Source of the DNA: Apibacter muscae
GTDB lineage: Bacteria; Bacteroidota; Bacteroidia; Flavobacteriales; Weeksellaceae
DNA: 64,000 nt
Direction of reading: 5' to 3'
Assembly (NCBI RefSeq): GCF_007845635.1
Contig: NZ_SELG01000027.1
Location: 47,161 to 111,160 of the forward strand
Shown: positions 31,053 to 40,664 of the stretch, piece by piece
How positions within the stretch are numbered: position 1 is the first letter of the stretch
Layout of the letters: each line of letters begins with the position of its first letter
The notes under the pieces: model-generated
What the model saw: the letters and a program-made list of their open reading frames with translations, nothing else
Databases searched by the model: none
Told to the model about the DNA's origin: nothing
Made by a program: the position numbers and the translations under genes

Positions 31053-31493
31053 TTATAAATTTATACTTACTCCTAAAGAACCATAGCTACCTAACTCAGC
31101 ATATGCTCCAATTTTATCTGTGAAGAAGTAACGATATCCTAAACCAGCACCTATTCCAAAGCCATCATTTCTACCTCCTACTCTTACCGTAGGATATAAA
31201 TCCATATTATAGGGTAGATCTAAAACATCATTTAAATGAAAATTCACTCTTCCAAATATAAAAAAGTTATCATTATCGTTACTCCAATAAAAATTACCTC
31301 CAGCACCTACGGATAACCAATCCAATACTCCATAATCATACGAACCTGTAATACCAGTTCCATAACCAAAAGCATTTATACCGATTTGTACTTTCTGATC
31401 ACCCTGACCATTATAAGCTTGTGCATTCGTAAAAGAGACAAAGCCTATAAATAGAACTAATAATATTATTTTTTTTACCATATTTTTATTCAA
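31053..31493 (-). CDS. Predicted small outer membrane beta-barrel-like protein (DUF6646-like)
   Basis: The 146-residue protein has a signal peptide (MVKKIILLVLFIGFVSFTNAQA, with cleavage after NAQA) and a mature part of alternating aromatic and Gly-rich strands (GSYDYGVLDWLSVGAGGNFYW, GYRYFFTDKIGAYAELGSYG), ending in a hydrophobic strand (SLGVSINL) like an outer-membrane barrel. The first Met may be the fifth residue of the open frame. The family is common in Flavobacteriia and has no known function. It overlaps the end of the upstream 165-residue gene by eight bases. Confidence 0.7.
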   Translation of the reverse strand: MNKNMVKKIILLVLFIGFVSFTNAQAYNGQGDQKVQIGINAFGYGTGITGSYDYGVLDWLSVGAGGNFYWSNDNDNFFIFGRVNFHLNDVLDLPYNMDLYPTVRVGGRNDGFGIGAGLGYRYFFTDKIGAYAELGSYGSLGVSINL

Positions 31494-31983
31494 CTATTTC
31501 TAATTTATCTTGGGTAAAGGAACATGAAATTTTAAATTTTAAGGGCTCTTTATTACCCGTAAGGAAATCTTCACAATATCCTATCCAAATCAATTTTAAA
31601 TTACCATTTTCGTCCTTACCAAATTTAAGTTCATTATCTCCCGTATCCAGATACTCTTCATCATTAATATTCAAGTTCGTATAATAAACTTCTTCAATTT
31701 CTCCAGAATCTGTTTCGATTTCCTCAAAACTAGGAACTTGAAATGACTTTCCGAGCAATTGCTGAACTGTATTCACTGGAATTTCGAAATCTTCTAAAGA
31801 AAATGAAACTTGTGGATATTCATTTTGATAAGAATCCTCTTCAACATGATCTAAATCATCATCAGATTCAACTTCTACAACTAAGGTATTTTTCTTATTC
31901 AGAAAAACAACTTTACAAAAACATTTCCTGATGTGATATTCTAAGGTTTCATCAGGATGATAAAACTTAATAAGCCCTTTCAT
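31486..31983 (-). CDS. Hypothetical protein (165 aa, acidic)
   Basis: I do not recognise this protein. It starts MKGLIKFYHPDETLEYHIRKC, is acidic and beta-rich, and contains a VEVESDDDLDHVEEDS run. There is no signal peptide, so it should be cytoplasmic. It precedes the outer-membrane gene and overlaps it by eight bases, so the two are probably cotranscribed. Confidence 0.65.
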   Translation of the reverse strand: MKGLIKFYHPDETLEYHIRKCFCKVVFLNKKNTLVVEVESDDDLDHVEEDSYQNEYPQVSFSLEDFEIPVNTVQQLLGKSFQVPSFEEIETDSGEIEEVYYTNLNINDEEYLDTGDNELKFGKDENGNLKLIWIGYCEDFLTGNKEPLKFKISCSFTQDKLEIVE

Positions 31984-32053
31984 TTATTTTTTATATGAGT
32001 TTTGCAAATATATTTAATTTGTATTATGGAAAAAATAAATTTCTGCAATTTTA

Positions 32054-33349
32054 TTAAACTCCTTTTAATATAAAATATGATTTTTTACCTCTTTGAAGTA
32101 ATATATATTTTCCTTGTATTAAATCGCCTTCGCCAATTTTATATTCTTCATTGATTTTTTGCTGATTCACAGATATAGAATTTTCTTTTAATGCTCTCCT
32201 TGCTTCTCCTTTGGAAGCTAAGAAACCACTAAAATCTGATAGGGCTTCTAAAATCAATACTCCATTTTTTAAATCTGCTAGAGATACTTCTTTTTGTGGA
32301 ACCCCTTCAAACAAAGAGAGAAAAGTACTTTCGTCCAATGCTAAAAAATCTTCTTTGGTAGATTTCCCAAATAATATTGAAGATGCTTGGATTACCTTAT
32401 CTGTTTCTTCTTTTCCATGAACCCAAGAAGTAATTTCTTCCGCTAATTTTTTTTGTAATATTCTTTTGGAAGGATCCTCTTTGTGTTGAATTATTAATTC
32501 ATCTATTTCTTGTTTTGACAAGAAAGTATATATTTTTATATATTTTTCAGAATCTTCATCTGCTACATTTAACCAAAATTGATAGAATTTGAATACTGAT
32601 GTTCTGTTTACATCTAACCAAATATTCTCACCCCCTTCACTTTTCCCAAACTTAGTCCCATCGGCTTTTGTTATTAATGGGCAAGTTAAAGCAAAGGCTT
32701 CCTGACCTATTTTTTTTCGAATTAGTTCTGTACCAGTGGTTAAATTCCCCCATTGATCAGAGCCTCCCATCTGTAGTTTTACACCTTCTTTGGAAAAAAG
32801 ATGATAAAAGTCAAATCCTTGTAATAGTTGATAGGTAAATTCTGTAAATGACATTCCTTCTTGAAACTCTCCGTTCAATCTTTTTTTAACAGAATCTTTT
32901 GCCATCATATAGTTTACAGTGATAAACTTACCAATATCTCTAGCAAATTCTAAAAATGAAATGTTTTTCATCCAATCGTAATTATTTACTAAGACCGCAG
33001 AATTAGGAGAATTACTTTCAAAATCTAAAAATCTTTCCAACTGTGATTTTATTCCAGCTAAATGTTTTTGTAGAGTTTCATCGTCTTGTAAATTTCTTTC
33101 CGAGCTTTTACCAGAAGGATCCCCGATCATTCCTGTAGATCCACCAATTAATGCTATTGGCTTATGTCCATGTCTTTGAAAGTGAACCAATAACAATATA
33201 GGGACTAAACTTCCCACATGTAATGAATCAGCGGTTGGATCAAATCCAATATAACCCAAAGTCATTTCTTTATCCAGTTGCTCTTCTGTACCTGGGATCA
33301 CATTATGAATTAATCCCCTCCAAGTTAATTCCTCAATAAAAGAATTCAT
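32054..33349 (-). CDS. tyrS: Tyrosyl-tRNA synthetase
   Basis: The 431-residue class I synthetase has [16 protein letters not shown] with the HIGH-type HVGS (about residues 34-49), the tyrosine pocket block [23 protein letters not shown], and the KMSKS-like KFGKSEGG (about 230-237). A C-terminal S4-type RNA-binding domain follows ([21 protein letters not shown]). It charges tRNA-Tyr in the cytoplasm. Length and all motifs are typical of the bacterial enzyme. A TAAATTTG-like box lies shortly upstream of the ATG. Confidence 0.97.
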   Translation of the reverse strand: MNSFIEELTWRGLIHNVIPGTEEQLDKEMTLGYIGFDPTADSLHVGSLVPILLLVHFQRHGHKPIALIGGSTGMIGDPSGKSSERNLQDDETLQKHLAGIKSQLERFLDFESNSPNSAVLVNNYDWMKNISFLEFARDIGKFITVNYMMAKDSVKKRLNGEFQEGMSFTEFTYQLLQGFDFYHLFSKEGVKLQMGGSDQWGNLTTGTELIRKKIGQEAFALTCPLITKADGTKFGKSEGGENIWLDVNRTSVFKFYQFWLNVADEDSEKYIKIYTFLSKQEIDELIIQHKEDPSKRILQKKLAEEITSWVHGKEETDKVIQASSILFGKSTKEDFLALDESTFLSLFEGVPQKEVSLADLKNGVLILEALSDFSGFLASKGEARRALKENSISVNQQKINEEYKIGEGDLIQGKYILLQRGKKSYFILKGV

Positions 33350-33775
33350 ATACTATATTTTTACTAAACAAATTTATAATTTTTCAGATGATTTTCATGG
33401 ATTAAAAGTAATAGGTTTTATAAGTTATCAATAATTATCTATTAAAATAATCCCAGACAAAAACCTATAACTTTCTGTATAACGTTTCCAACAACTAGTA
33501 AATAATTATTATTCAATAGACCATAAATTATTTTTTTGCCTATATTTGCATAATAAATCGATATCATAAAATCAATTAGACTAAAATAGTCATTTTTATT
33601 CTCATATTGATATTTTTTAGTTCCGATATCACTAACTAAATTTAATACATGGATGCCTCAAAATTTTTAACTATTGTTGTTTTTATATTTTTAATAATAA
33701 CTTTGATTTTATTTATGCCCGTAATAGGTTCCTTTTTTTAATATTGGTTATATAAAATATTTGATATTAATTTAT
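33350..33775. other. Gap between tyrS and the HMG-CoA reductase gene
   Basis: The only feature seen is a possible 30-residue membrane peptide at 33649-33741, with a TATATTTG box at 33541-33548 well upstream of it. The rest is AT-rich DNA without clear hairpins. Confidence 0.5.
33649..33741 (+). CDS. Possible small membrane protein (30 aa)
   Basis: An ATG at 33649 opens a 30-residue frame (MDASKFLTIVVFIFLIITLI, then LFMPVIGSFF) that is a single membrane helix flanked by short polar ends. A TATATTTG box fitting the TAnnTTTG consensus lies about 100 bp upstream. In AT-rich DNA such frames arise easily by chance, so the call is weak. Confidence 0.3.
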   Translation: MDASKFLTIVVFIFLIITLILFMPVIGSFF

Positions 33776-35104
33776 TTAACTATTTCTTCTTAATTTATTA
33801 AATTCTTTAACTACCCGATGATGAGAAACTATTTGGTACTTAAAAAGATTAGATAAGAGTTCTTTTTCTGAATTTGTTGCCCCCAACTGGTTTAATATAT
33901 TTAAAAGATGCATTTTCATATGCCCCTTTTGTATTCCAGTAGTAATTAATGATCTTATTGCTGCAAAATTTTGCGCTAATCCTGATACTGCTACTATTTT
34001 CATCAATTTTTCTGAAGTGGGGTTTTTTAATATCTCTAAAGACGCTCGTACTAATGGATGTAATTTAGTCAAACCTCCTACTACACCTAGAGCCAATGGA
34101 ATTTCTAACCAAAATCTAAAAATATTATCTTCTATACTACAATTAGTAAGTCCTCTGTATTGCCCACTTCGCGAAGCATAAGTGTGTGCACATGATTCAA
34201 CTGCTCTAAAGTCATTCCCAGTTGCAATTACTACAGCATCTATACCGTTCATAATCCCCTTATTATGCGTAGATGCTCGGAAAGTTTCAACAGTAGCTAT
34301 ATCTATGGCTTGTTTAAATTTTACAGCAAACTCATACGGAGACATAACTTTAACATCCAATTCATCAACTTCACAACAAACCTCTGCTCTAACTCTACAA
34401 TCAGGAACATAATTAGACAATATAGACATTGTTATTTGTAATGATTCCTTCTCGTTGGACTGAAAACTTTCTGATTGATTCATCTCTTCTTTCAAAATTT
34501 TAGTCATTTCTTCCAAACATGAATTTATAAAATTGGCCCCCATACTATCTCTAGTATCAAAAGAAACTTCAATAAAATAATACCCTTCAAGTTTAGCTGT
34601 ATTGTCCTGAAGAATTATAGAAGTAATTCCTCCTCCTCGGCTACGCATATTTTGGGTAATCTCTGCGGTAGCATCTTCTAATTTTATCTTTAAAAAATTT
34701 TGAAACCAATTCGTAAATTTTTCTTTATTTCCTTTATAAAAGAAATGAATGTGTCCTAATTTTGTAGTTCCTAAAACTTGTGTAGAAAATCCTCCTTTGT
34801 TTAACCAGAATTTTGCAGCATTAGCAGCAGCAGCCACTACTGAACTTTCTTCTGTTACCATAGGCAAAGCATACATTTCTCCATCAATTAAAAAGTTAGG
34901 AGCTATCCCCCAAGGAAGGAAAAAATTTGAAATTGTATTTTCAGAAAACTCATCATGTAATTTTTGTAAATCCTTATTATCTAACCAATATTGAGACAAT
35001 ATCTCTTTTGTTTTAAGGGAATTATTGGTAAAATTTTTAACCAACCAATTGATTCTATCTTCTTTACTTAATCTTGAAAAACCATTAACAATCAATCCTT
35101 CCAT
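33776..35104 (-). CDS. mvaA: Hydroxymethylglutaryl-CoA reductase, class II (degradative type)
   Basis: The 442-residue protein is a class II HMG-CoA reductase. It begins GFSRLSKEDRINWLVKNF, has the active-site Glu block (LPMVTEESSVVAAAANAAKFW, residues about 78-98), an NKGIMNGIDAVVIATGND segment with a catalytic Lys/Asp region, and a central SRSGQYRGLTN. It interconverts HMG-CoA and mevalonate with NAD(P)H. In Flavobacteriia the class II enzyme normally serves mevalonate-pathway isoprenoid synthesis. It is cotranscribed with, or next to, a lipoate ligase gene. Confidence 0.93.
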   Translation of the reverse strand: MEGLIVNGFSRLSKEDRINWLVKNFTNNSLKTKEILSQYWLDNKDLQKLHDEFSENTISNFFLPWGIAPNFLIDGEMYALPMVTEESSVVAAAANAAKFWLNKGGFSTQVLGTTKLGHIHFFYKGNKEKFTNWFQNFLKIKLEDATAEITQNMRSRGGGITSIILQDNTAKLEGYYFIEVSFDTRDSMGANFINSCLEEMTKILKEEMNQSESFQSNEKESLQITMSILSNYVPDCRVRAEVCCEVDELDVKVMSPYEFAVKFKQAIDIATVETFRASTHNKGIMNGIDAVVIATGNDFRAVESCAHTYASRSGQYRGLTNCSIEDNIFRFWLEIPLALGVVGGLTKLHPLVRASLEILKNPTSEKLMKIVAVSGLAQNFAAIRSLITTGIQKGHMKMHLLNILNQLGATNSEKELLSNLFKYQIVSHHRVVKEFNKLRRNS

Positions 35105-35140
35105 TATTTCTATAATTTATATTTAAAAGTATTTAAACAA

Positions 35141-36139
35141 TTAATAGATTAAAGATAAAAATTCATCTAAAGAAATAGCTCCAAAATAATGTTTCAAATC
35201 AACATCTTTCAAAGCAATTTCAACTTGTTGTCGTGAATATTTAATTCCAACTAGTTTACTTTCTATTTCACTAATTTCACCGATACCAAAAAAATCTCCG
35301 TAAATTTTAATCGCTTTTATTACACCTTCTTCTACATCTAATTTAAGATCAATTGAACCTATTGGAAATCTTTGGGTTCTTTCCATAAGAAATTTGGGTG
35401 ATTTTCCATAATTCCAATCCCAATTGGCATATTTTTCTTTCGAAATTTGATTAATCTTTTCCCAATCAAACTTAGTTAATGTATATGAATTGATTTTAGA
35501 TATACTATCTACCTTAAAAATTGATAAAAGAATTTTTTTTTTGAACTCTTCAATTGACATAGGAAAGCTTAAATAATCTGAAATATTGCCTACTCTACTT
35601 CTAATTGATTTTATTCCTTTAGATTCTATTTTATCTTTTCTAACCTTTAAAGAATTTACAACCTCATTGATATTACTATCAAATAAAAGTGTTCCATGTG
35701 TTAACATTTTGCCTTTTGTTGCAAATTGTGCATTGCCATTAATTTTTTTTCCATTTACTACGACATCATTTCTTCCTCTTAGTTCAGCCATAATTTCCAT
35801 ATCATTTAATGCCTTTATAACTGGGTTTAAAAATTTTTGATAATTTGAGAAACTACTCCCATCGTCTTTTGTAATAAAACTAAAATTTAAATTTCCTCTA
35901 TCGTGATAAACGGCTCCCCCTCCAGATAATCTTCTTACCACTTTTATATTATTCTTTTCTACATATTCCGTATTTATTTCCTCTATTGTATTTTGATTCT
36001 TTCCTACAATTATAGAAGGATTATTTATGTAAAAAAGTAGATAAGAATCATTCTCTAGAGACAAATTTTTAAGAATATATTCCTCAATTGCAAGATTAAT
36101 TTGTGGATTATATATTTGAAGATTATCAATAAAAATCAT
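35141..36139 (-). CDS. lplA: Lipoate-protein ligase A
   Basis: The 332-residue protein has the lipoate/biotin ligase fold. The lipoyl-AMP binding block RRLSGGGAVYHDRGNLNFSF (about residues 69-88) is exact for LplA. It continues with GNAQFATKGKMLTHGTLLF and a C-terminal accessory domain (VEEGVIKAIKIYGDFFG). It attaches lipoate to dehydrogenase and glycine-cleavage subunits in the cytoplasm. It lies upstream of the HMG-CoA reductase gene on the same strand with a 36-bp gap. Confidence 0.93.
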   Translation of the reverse strand: MIFIDNLQIYNPQINLAIEEYILKNLSLENDSYLLFYINNPSIIVGKNQNTIEEINTEYVEKNNIKVVRRLSGGGAVYHDRGNLNFSFITKDDGSSFSNYQKFLNPVIKALNDMEIMAELRGRNDVVVNGKKINGNAQFATKGKMLTHGTLLFDSNINEVVNSLKVRKDKIESKGIKSIRSRVGNISDYLSFPMSIEEFKKKILLSIFKVDSISKINSYTLTKFDWEKINQISKEKYANWDWNYGKSPKFLMERTQRFPIGSIDLKLDVEEGVIKAIKIYGDFFGIGEISEIESKLVGIKYSRQQVEIALKDVDLKHYFGAISLDEFLSLIY

Positions 36140-36210
36140 TCGCTTTTTCCTTCAAAAATACAATAATTTACTTAGAGATCTTAATAAAAAACTATAGCAC
36201 TAAAGCCATC

Positions 36211-37839
36211 TTATAAATTAGATATGGACTGATTTTTGGGGGATTTAACCTTATAACTTATTCTTATCTTTCTTATTTCGTTTGCTGCTAATACTAAATC
36301 CCAAGTCAACTTCCCTAAATCAGCATCAACCTTGGCTCCTCCTTTATCCATTAACTCTATCTTTATATTTTCATCTGTACTTAATGGATATTGATCTTCT
36401 ATGGTTAGATTAATTCTATTCTTTTTATTATTTTTTATTACAATATCATAAGTGAATGTTTGCTCCTTAGAGGATGAAAGAAATCTAGTTCCAGATTTAT
36501 CAGCTATTTTTTCTCTGGTTATAGTTACTCTTTTATCCCTTCCCATTCCTAAACTTAAGGTGTCTTGCGTTTGATTAGGATCAATAACCGTTTTACCTAC
36601 ATACAAACCTTCAAAAATTATATTTGCTTCTCCCTTCAACAAGTTATACTGAGAATAATTACTGATTTGTGCTAACAAATAAGCATCTTTATCTAATTTA
36701 GGGACTGCGAAATATTTGTAGCTTGCCGGTATTTCAATTTCATTCAATACAACACTGTGCTGCTTTCCATTGGATAATATATTGTAAAGTACAGGTATAT
36801 CAAAAGAAGTATTCAATTGATTTTCATTAATAGTAGATGATACTGTTGAAACTTCGTAAGCCTGTTTTTGTCTATTTTCCAAAGCCATACCCTTTTTATT
36901 AAAAACCTGTTCTTCATTTGCATACTCAGGCATAGATATGGAAAGTGCATTACTCCTATAGAGCTTTGCTACCGGTTGGAAATAAAGAAACCAAGGGTTT
37001 AATTCTGGAACCCTATTGTTTTGGCTAGGCATACCACTGGAAAGAGTTAATTTAACATTTTTCCAATCAACTCCAGTTTGTTGTACTACCTGTGCTTTAT
37101 ATAAAAACTGAATTGGCTGAGATATACTTTCTGCCCTCAAATCATAAAAAGGTTGCCAAGAGGCACCTCCACTTATATATGAAATTTGTAAAGGAATATT
37201 CTGAAGATTCCCTGAATTCATCAATTGTAGAACTAACTTCCCTTGGGATATATTTTCTTCATTTGCTTGACTATAACTAAGCTTATTTTTCAAATTTGTA
37301 AGTTTTTCAGACAATTCCTTTTCTTTTCGCTCCAACACAAATAATGAATTGTTAAGTTCTGTTCTTTTTGTTTGGTAATATTCAACCACCTTTATTAAAT
37401 CGCCGGAATTAATACCGTTTGAACCTACAATTTTTTGATTCGCGTCTAACAATTCAATCGTTTTTTGGGTAGATTCTTTTTCATTCTTTATTTGGCTGTA
37501 TTTATTTGTAACCCACAAAATACTATCCTTCACCTCTTTTAACTGAGAGGAATTTTCATTCTTATCGTATTCGGAAATATAGTTGGTTGTATATTGTACA
37601 GATAGTACCGATACCTGTTTCGGTACTCCTACAAGAACGGTTTCTTCATTTACATAATCAGAAACATTTTTTACGATAATTTCTGAAGTTCCATTAGGCA
37701 AATTTATGTTTACGGATTGTGAAATTTCAACAGAATTGAAATATACGGTAGCTGCCTCTACCTTTGCAGTTGCAACTATGGGCTTTTGTGCTCCTAGGGT
37801 TAGACCTAGTAAAACAATAAATAAAAAACAAATTTTCAT
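36211..37839 (-). CDS. MuiA-family surface protein (DUF4140/DUF4139)
   Basis: The protein starts with a signal peptide (MKICFLFIVLLGLTLGAQ) and carries an N-terminal DUF4140 domain (ATVYFNSVEISQSVNINLP), a coiled coil (about 100-215) and a C-terminal DUF4139 domain with YKAQVVQQTGVDWKNVKLTL, typical of the mucoidy-inhibitor MuiA family. The open frame goes ten residues further upstream, but the signal peptide fixes the start at 37839. It is secreted to the periplasm or surface. The biochemical role of the family is not known. Confidence 0.85.
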   Translation of the reverse strand: MKICFLFIVLLGLTLGAQKPIVATAKVEAATVYFNSVEISQSVNINLPNGTSEIIVKNVSDYVNEETVLVGVPKQVSVLSVQYTTNYISEYDKNENSSQLKEVKDSILWVTNKYSQIKNEKESTQKTIELLDANQKIVGSNGINSGDLIKVVEYYQTKRTELNNSLFVLERKEKELSEKLTNLKNKLSYSQANEENISQGKLVLQLMNSGNLQNIPLQISYISGGASWQPFYDLRAESISQPIQFLYKAQVVQQTGVDWKNVKLTLSSGMPSQNNRVPELNPWFLYFQPVAKLYRSNALSISMPEYANEEQVFNKKGMALENRQKQAYEVSTVSSTINENQLNTSFDIPVLYNILSNGKQHSVVLNEIEIPASYKYFAVPKLDKDAYLLAQISNYSQYNLLKGEANIIFEGLYVGKTVIDPNQTQDTLSLGMGRDKRVTITREKIADKSGTRFLSSSKEQTFTYDIVIKNNKKNRINLTIEDQYPLSTDENIKIELMDKGGAKVDADLGKLTWDLVLAANEIRKIRISYKVKSPKNQSISNL

Positions 37840-37956
37840 ACTTTTACCATTATTATTGATTAATAACATATATAGATTATATACTTTATAAATAATATTT
37901 TTATTTCTAATTCATACAATTATGAAGCAATCTAGACATTATAAACGAATATTATA

Positions 37957-38106
37957 ATGTATTTAATATTTTTTGGTATTTATTTTGCGTCTTCATGTAC
38001 CATTATCATACAACAATTAATATTTATTAAATTAAAAAGAGTTCCTTTAAATGAATTTATATTTTTTTTATTCTTACATGTCTTATTCAAGGTAACTGTG
38101 ACATAA
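37957..38106 (+). CDS. Possible small membrane protein (49 aa)
   Basis: The frame from ATG 37957 encodes two hydrophobic segments (MYLIFFGIYFASSCTIIIQQ and LNEFIFFLFLHVLFK) around a basic loop (KLKRV), a topology seen in small membrane proteins. It ends 29 bp before the first CrcB gene. It is short and AT-rich, so chance cannot be excluded. Confidence 0.3.
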   Translation: MYLIFFGIYFASSCTIIIQQLIFIKLKRVPLNEFIFFLFLHVLFKVTVT

Positions 38107-38135
38107 AACAATGGTTATTAATATTAAAAACTAAT

Positions 38136-38504
38136 ATGTTTATACAATTTTTATTTATTTTTTTGGGAGGTGGATTGGGAAGTATTTCTAGGTATGCCGT
38201 TTCCTATATTACTCCAAATTATTATAAAGGCAATTTCCCTTTAGGTACATTCCTCGTAAATATTATTGGATGTTTCTTAATCGGACTGTTCTCCATAGTC
38301 TTACATAAAAACCTTACTCTCAATGAATTTTTAATTACTGGTTTTTGCGGTGGTTTTACCACCTTTTCCAGCTTTTCTAAAGAAGCATTTCTCTTATTTA
38401 ATAAAGAAAAAATAAAATTGGCTTTTATCTATGTTTTTTCTAGTTGTGTTGTAGGACTTTTAAGCTTATTTTTAGGATATATAACAGGCGGAGGAAACTG
38501 CTAA
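38136..38504 (+). CDS. crcB: CrcB fluoride channel subunit, copy 1
   Basis: The 122-residue protein has four membrane helices and the CrcB/Fluc signature: GGGLGSISRYAVSY near the start, GTFLVNIIGCFLIGLF (pore Asn), and GFCGGFTTFSSFSKEA (pore Phe residues). Fluc channels export fluoride as dual-topology dimers. Here a second, divergent copy follows 28 bp later, so the pair may form a heterodimer with opposite orientations. No fluoride riboswitch was recognised upstream. Confidence 0.93.
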   Translation: MFIQFLFIFLGGGLGSISRYAVSYITPNYYKGNFPLGTFLVNIIGCFLIGLFSIVLHKNLTLNEFLITGFCGGFTTFSSFSKEAFLLFNKEKIKLAFIYVFSSCVVGLLSLFLGYITGGGNC

Positions 38505-38532
38505 CAAGACGAAAATTTAAAATTAAAATTTA

Positions 38533-38904
38533 ATGAAAAAAATTCTATTGGTTTTTATAGGTGGTGGATTCGGAAGCCTATGCAGGCATTCAATCTCTTT
38601 ATTATCAGCAACTTCAAATCCGCCTTTATTCCCTTTCGCTACTTTTGTAGCCAATCTTTTAGGTTGTTTTATAATTGGACTGTTAGCTGGAAAGGTAAAT
38701 CTTAAAAACAATCTTAACTTACTATTAGTTACAGGTTTTTGCGGTGGCTTTACTACCTTCTCTACCTTCTCTAAAGAAACTTTCTTTTTAATTAAAGAAG
38801 GCTACATTTCAATTGCTTTCCTCTATCTTACTATAAGTTTTTTAGCAGGTATCACGCTTGTATGGTTAGGTTTTCTAATATCCAGAAAAACAAGTAAGGA
38901 TTAA
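38533..38904 (+). CDS. crcB: CrcB fluoride channel subunit, copy 2
   Basis: The 123-residue protein shows the same order of motifs as copy 1 (GGGFGSLCRHSIS, ATFVANLLGCFIIGLL, TGFCGGFTTFSTFSKET). The N-terminal and C-terminal tails differ in charge from copy 1, as expected when paired genes fix opposite membrane orientations. The two genes are 28 bp apart and certainly cotranscribed. Confidence 0.93.
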   Translation: MKKILLVFIGGGFGSLCRHSISLLSATSNPPLFPFATFVANLLGCFIIGLLAGKVNLKNNLNLLLVTGFCGGFTTFSTFSKETFFLIKEGYISIAFLYLTISFLAGITLVWLGFLISRKTSKD

Positions 38905-39152
38905 TTTATAAAAATGCTGTATCCTTCATTTTAAAGCTTTTACTCATCATTCTTTGACGTTTAATATAGATATTCCCTAAGTTTATTTATCCATCCGTTG
39001 AATTTTTCAAACATTTCAATTCATACTAACTTCCTCATAATCATCTATATTTATAAATTTCTCTCTTATCTGTTGTTTCTATACCTTAGAATGTTTACAT
39101 TGTCCATAGCTTTTTATGGCTAAAAAAAGACTAAAACCTAATTATAAATTTT

Positions 39153-40496
39153 ATGAAACAAGATTTAAATGAGTTTATGAAGGTGGTTGAAATGAAAAAC
39201 CCTCATGAACCTGAATTTTTACAAGCGGTTAAAGAATTTGCGGAAACAATTATCCCTTTTATTTCTGAACAACCCAGATATAATAACAAAAATATTCTGA
39301 TGAGAATGACTGAGCCTGAACGGTCAATTATATTCCGTGTCCCTTGGGTAGATGATCGTGGACATATACAAGTAAATCGAGGATTCAGAGTTCAAATGAA
39401 TTCAGCCATCGGTCCTTACAAAGGTGGACTCCGTTTTCATCCTTCTGTAAATTTAAGTACCATGAAATTTTTAGCCTTTGAACAAGTTTTTAAAAATTCT
39501 TTAACCACATTACCAATGGGTGGAGGAAAAGGAGGGGCTGACTTTGATCCTAAAGGAAAATCTGAAAATGAAATAATGAGATTTTGTCAATCTTTTATGA
39601 CTGAGCTGAGCAAGCATATCGGAGCTGAAACTGATGTGCCTGCCGGAGATATTGGTGTGGGAACTCGTGAAATCGGCTTTTTATTCGGACAATACAAACG
39701 TTTGCAAAATGAGTTTACTGGGGTATTGACAGGAAAAGGTCTTTCTTACGGAGGTTCACTAATTCGTCCAGAAGCAACGGGATATGGTGTTGTGTATTTC
39801 TGTGAAAAAATGCTGGAAACCATTGATGAAAAAATTGCGGGTAAAACCGTATTGGTCTCTGGCTTTGGAAATGTCGCTTGGGGAGTTATAAAAAAAGTAA
39901 ATCAATTGGGTGGAAAAGTCGTTACAATTTCCGGCCCTGATGGTTATATTTATGATCAAGATGGAATTACGGAAGAAAAGGTTGAATATTTATTAGAAAT
40001 GAGAATGAGTGGAAACGATGAAGTTAAAGATTACTTACATAAGTATCCTTCTGCTGCCTTTTATGCAGGCAAACGACCTTGGGAGCAAAAAGGTGATATT
40101 GCTATACCGGCAGCTACCCAAAACGAATTAGATTTAGAAGATGCAAAACTGTTAATTGCTAATGGAGTTATCTGTATAACAGAAGCCGCCAATATGCCTT
40201 GTACTTTAGAGGCTGTGCATGAATTCATTTCAAATAAAATTCTGTATTCTCCAGGAAAAGCTTCTAATGCCGGAGGAGTGGCTACTTCTGGATTAGAAAT
40301 GAGCCAAAATGCGATGCGTATGCATTGGAGCAGCGAAGAGGTAGATAAAAAATTAAAAGAAATTATGACTGGAATCCATGACAATTGTAGAAAATACGGA
40401 TTAGAAGAAGATGGTTCTATTAATTACGTAAAAGGAGCAAACATTGCTGGATTTATAAAAGTTGCTGATGCAATGATCGCTCAAGGAGTGATATAA
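39153..40496 (+). CDS. gdhA: NADP-specific glutamate dehydrogenase
   Basis: The 447-residue protein matches hexameric bacterial glutamate dehydrogenase. It has RVPWVDDRGHIQVNRGFRVQ, the substrate block GPYKGGLRFHP, the catalytic Lys in PMGGGKGGADFDPKGKS (about residues 124-140), the GFGNVAWG nucleotide loop, and a conserved C-terminal NAGGVATSGLEMSQNA. It assimilates ammonia by converting 2-oxoglutarate to glutamate. Length and the GAETDVPAGDIGVG block fit the NADP enzyme. It stands alone and is followed by a hairpin terminator. Confidence 0.95.
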   Translation: MKQDLNEFMKVVEMKNPHEPEFLQAVKEFAETIIPFISEQPRYNNKNILMRMTEPERSIIFRVPWVDDRGHIQVNRGFRVQMNSAIGPYKGGLRFHPSVNLSTMKFLAFEQVFKNSLTTLPMGGGKGGADFDPKGKSENEIMRFCQSFMTELSKHIGAETDVPAGDIGVGTREIGFLFGQYKRLQNEFTGVLTGKGLSYGGSLIRPEATGYGVVYFCEKMLETIDEKIAGKTVLVSGFGNVAWGVIKKVNQLGGKVVTISGPDGYIYDQDGITEEKVEYLLEMRMSGNDEVKDYLHKYPSAAFYAGKRPWEQKGDIAIPAATQNELDLEDAKLLIANGVICITEAANMPCTLEAVHEFISNKILYSPGKASNAGGVATSGLEMSQNAMRMHWSSEEVDKKLKEIMTGIHDNCRKYGLEEDGSINYVKGANIAGFIKVADAMIAQGVI

Positions 40497-40513
40497 ATTT
40501 TAAAATTTTCAAA

Positions 40514-40547
40514 CTAAAAAAAGGAATTTAAAAGTTCCTTTTTTTAG
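40514..40547 (+). terminator. Terminator of gdhA
   Basis: A perfect 13-bp stem (CTAAAAAAAGGAA and its complement) with an eight-base loop and a run of seven T, 17 bases after the gdhA stop. It may also serve the leftward uvrA gene that ends at 40665. Confidence 0.8.
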
Positions 40548-40664
40548 TTATTCATATTCCATTACTACTTAATTCTTTTTATCAAATTCATGAAACGGTT
40601 TTTAGAAAACTTTTAATAAAATAGTAATGGCTATTTTATTAAATTTAGCGCTATATATAATGGG

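Noticed and set aside
37840..38135. Fluoride riboswitch before crcB
   Set aside because: No conserved pseudoknot motif was seen in the AT-rich leader.
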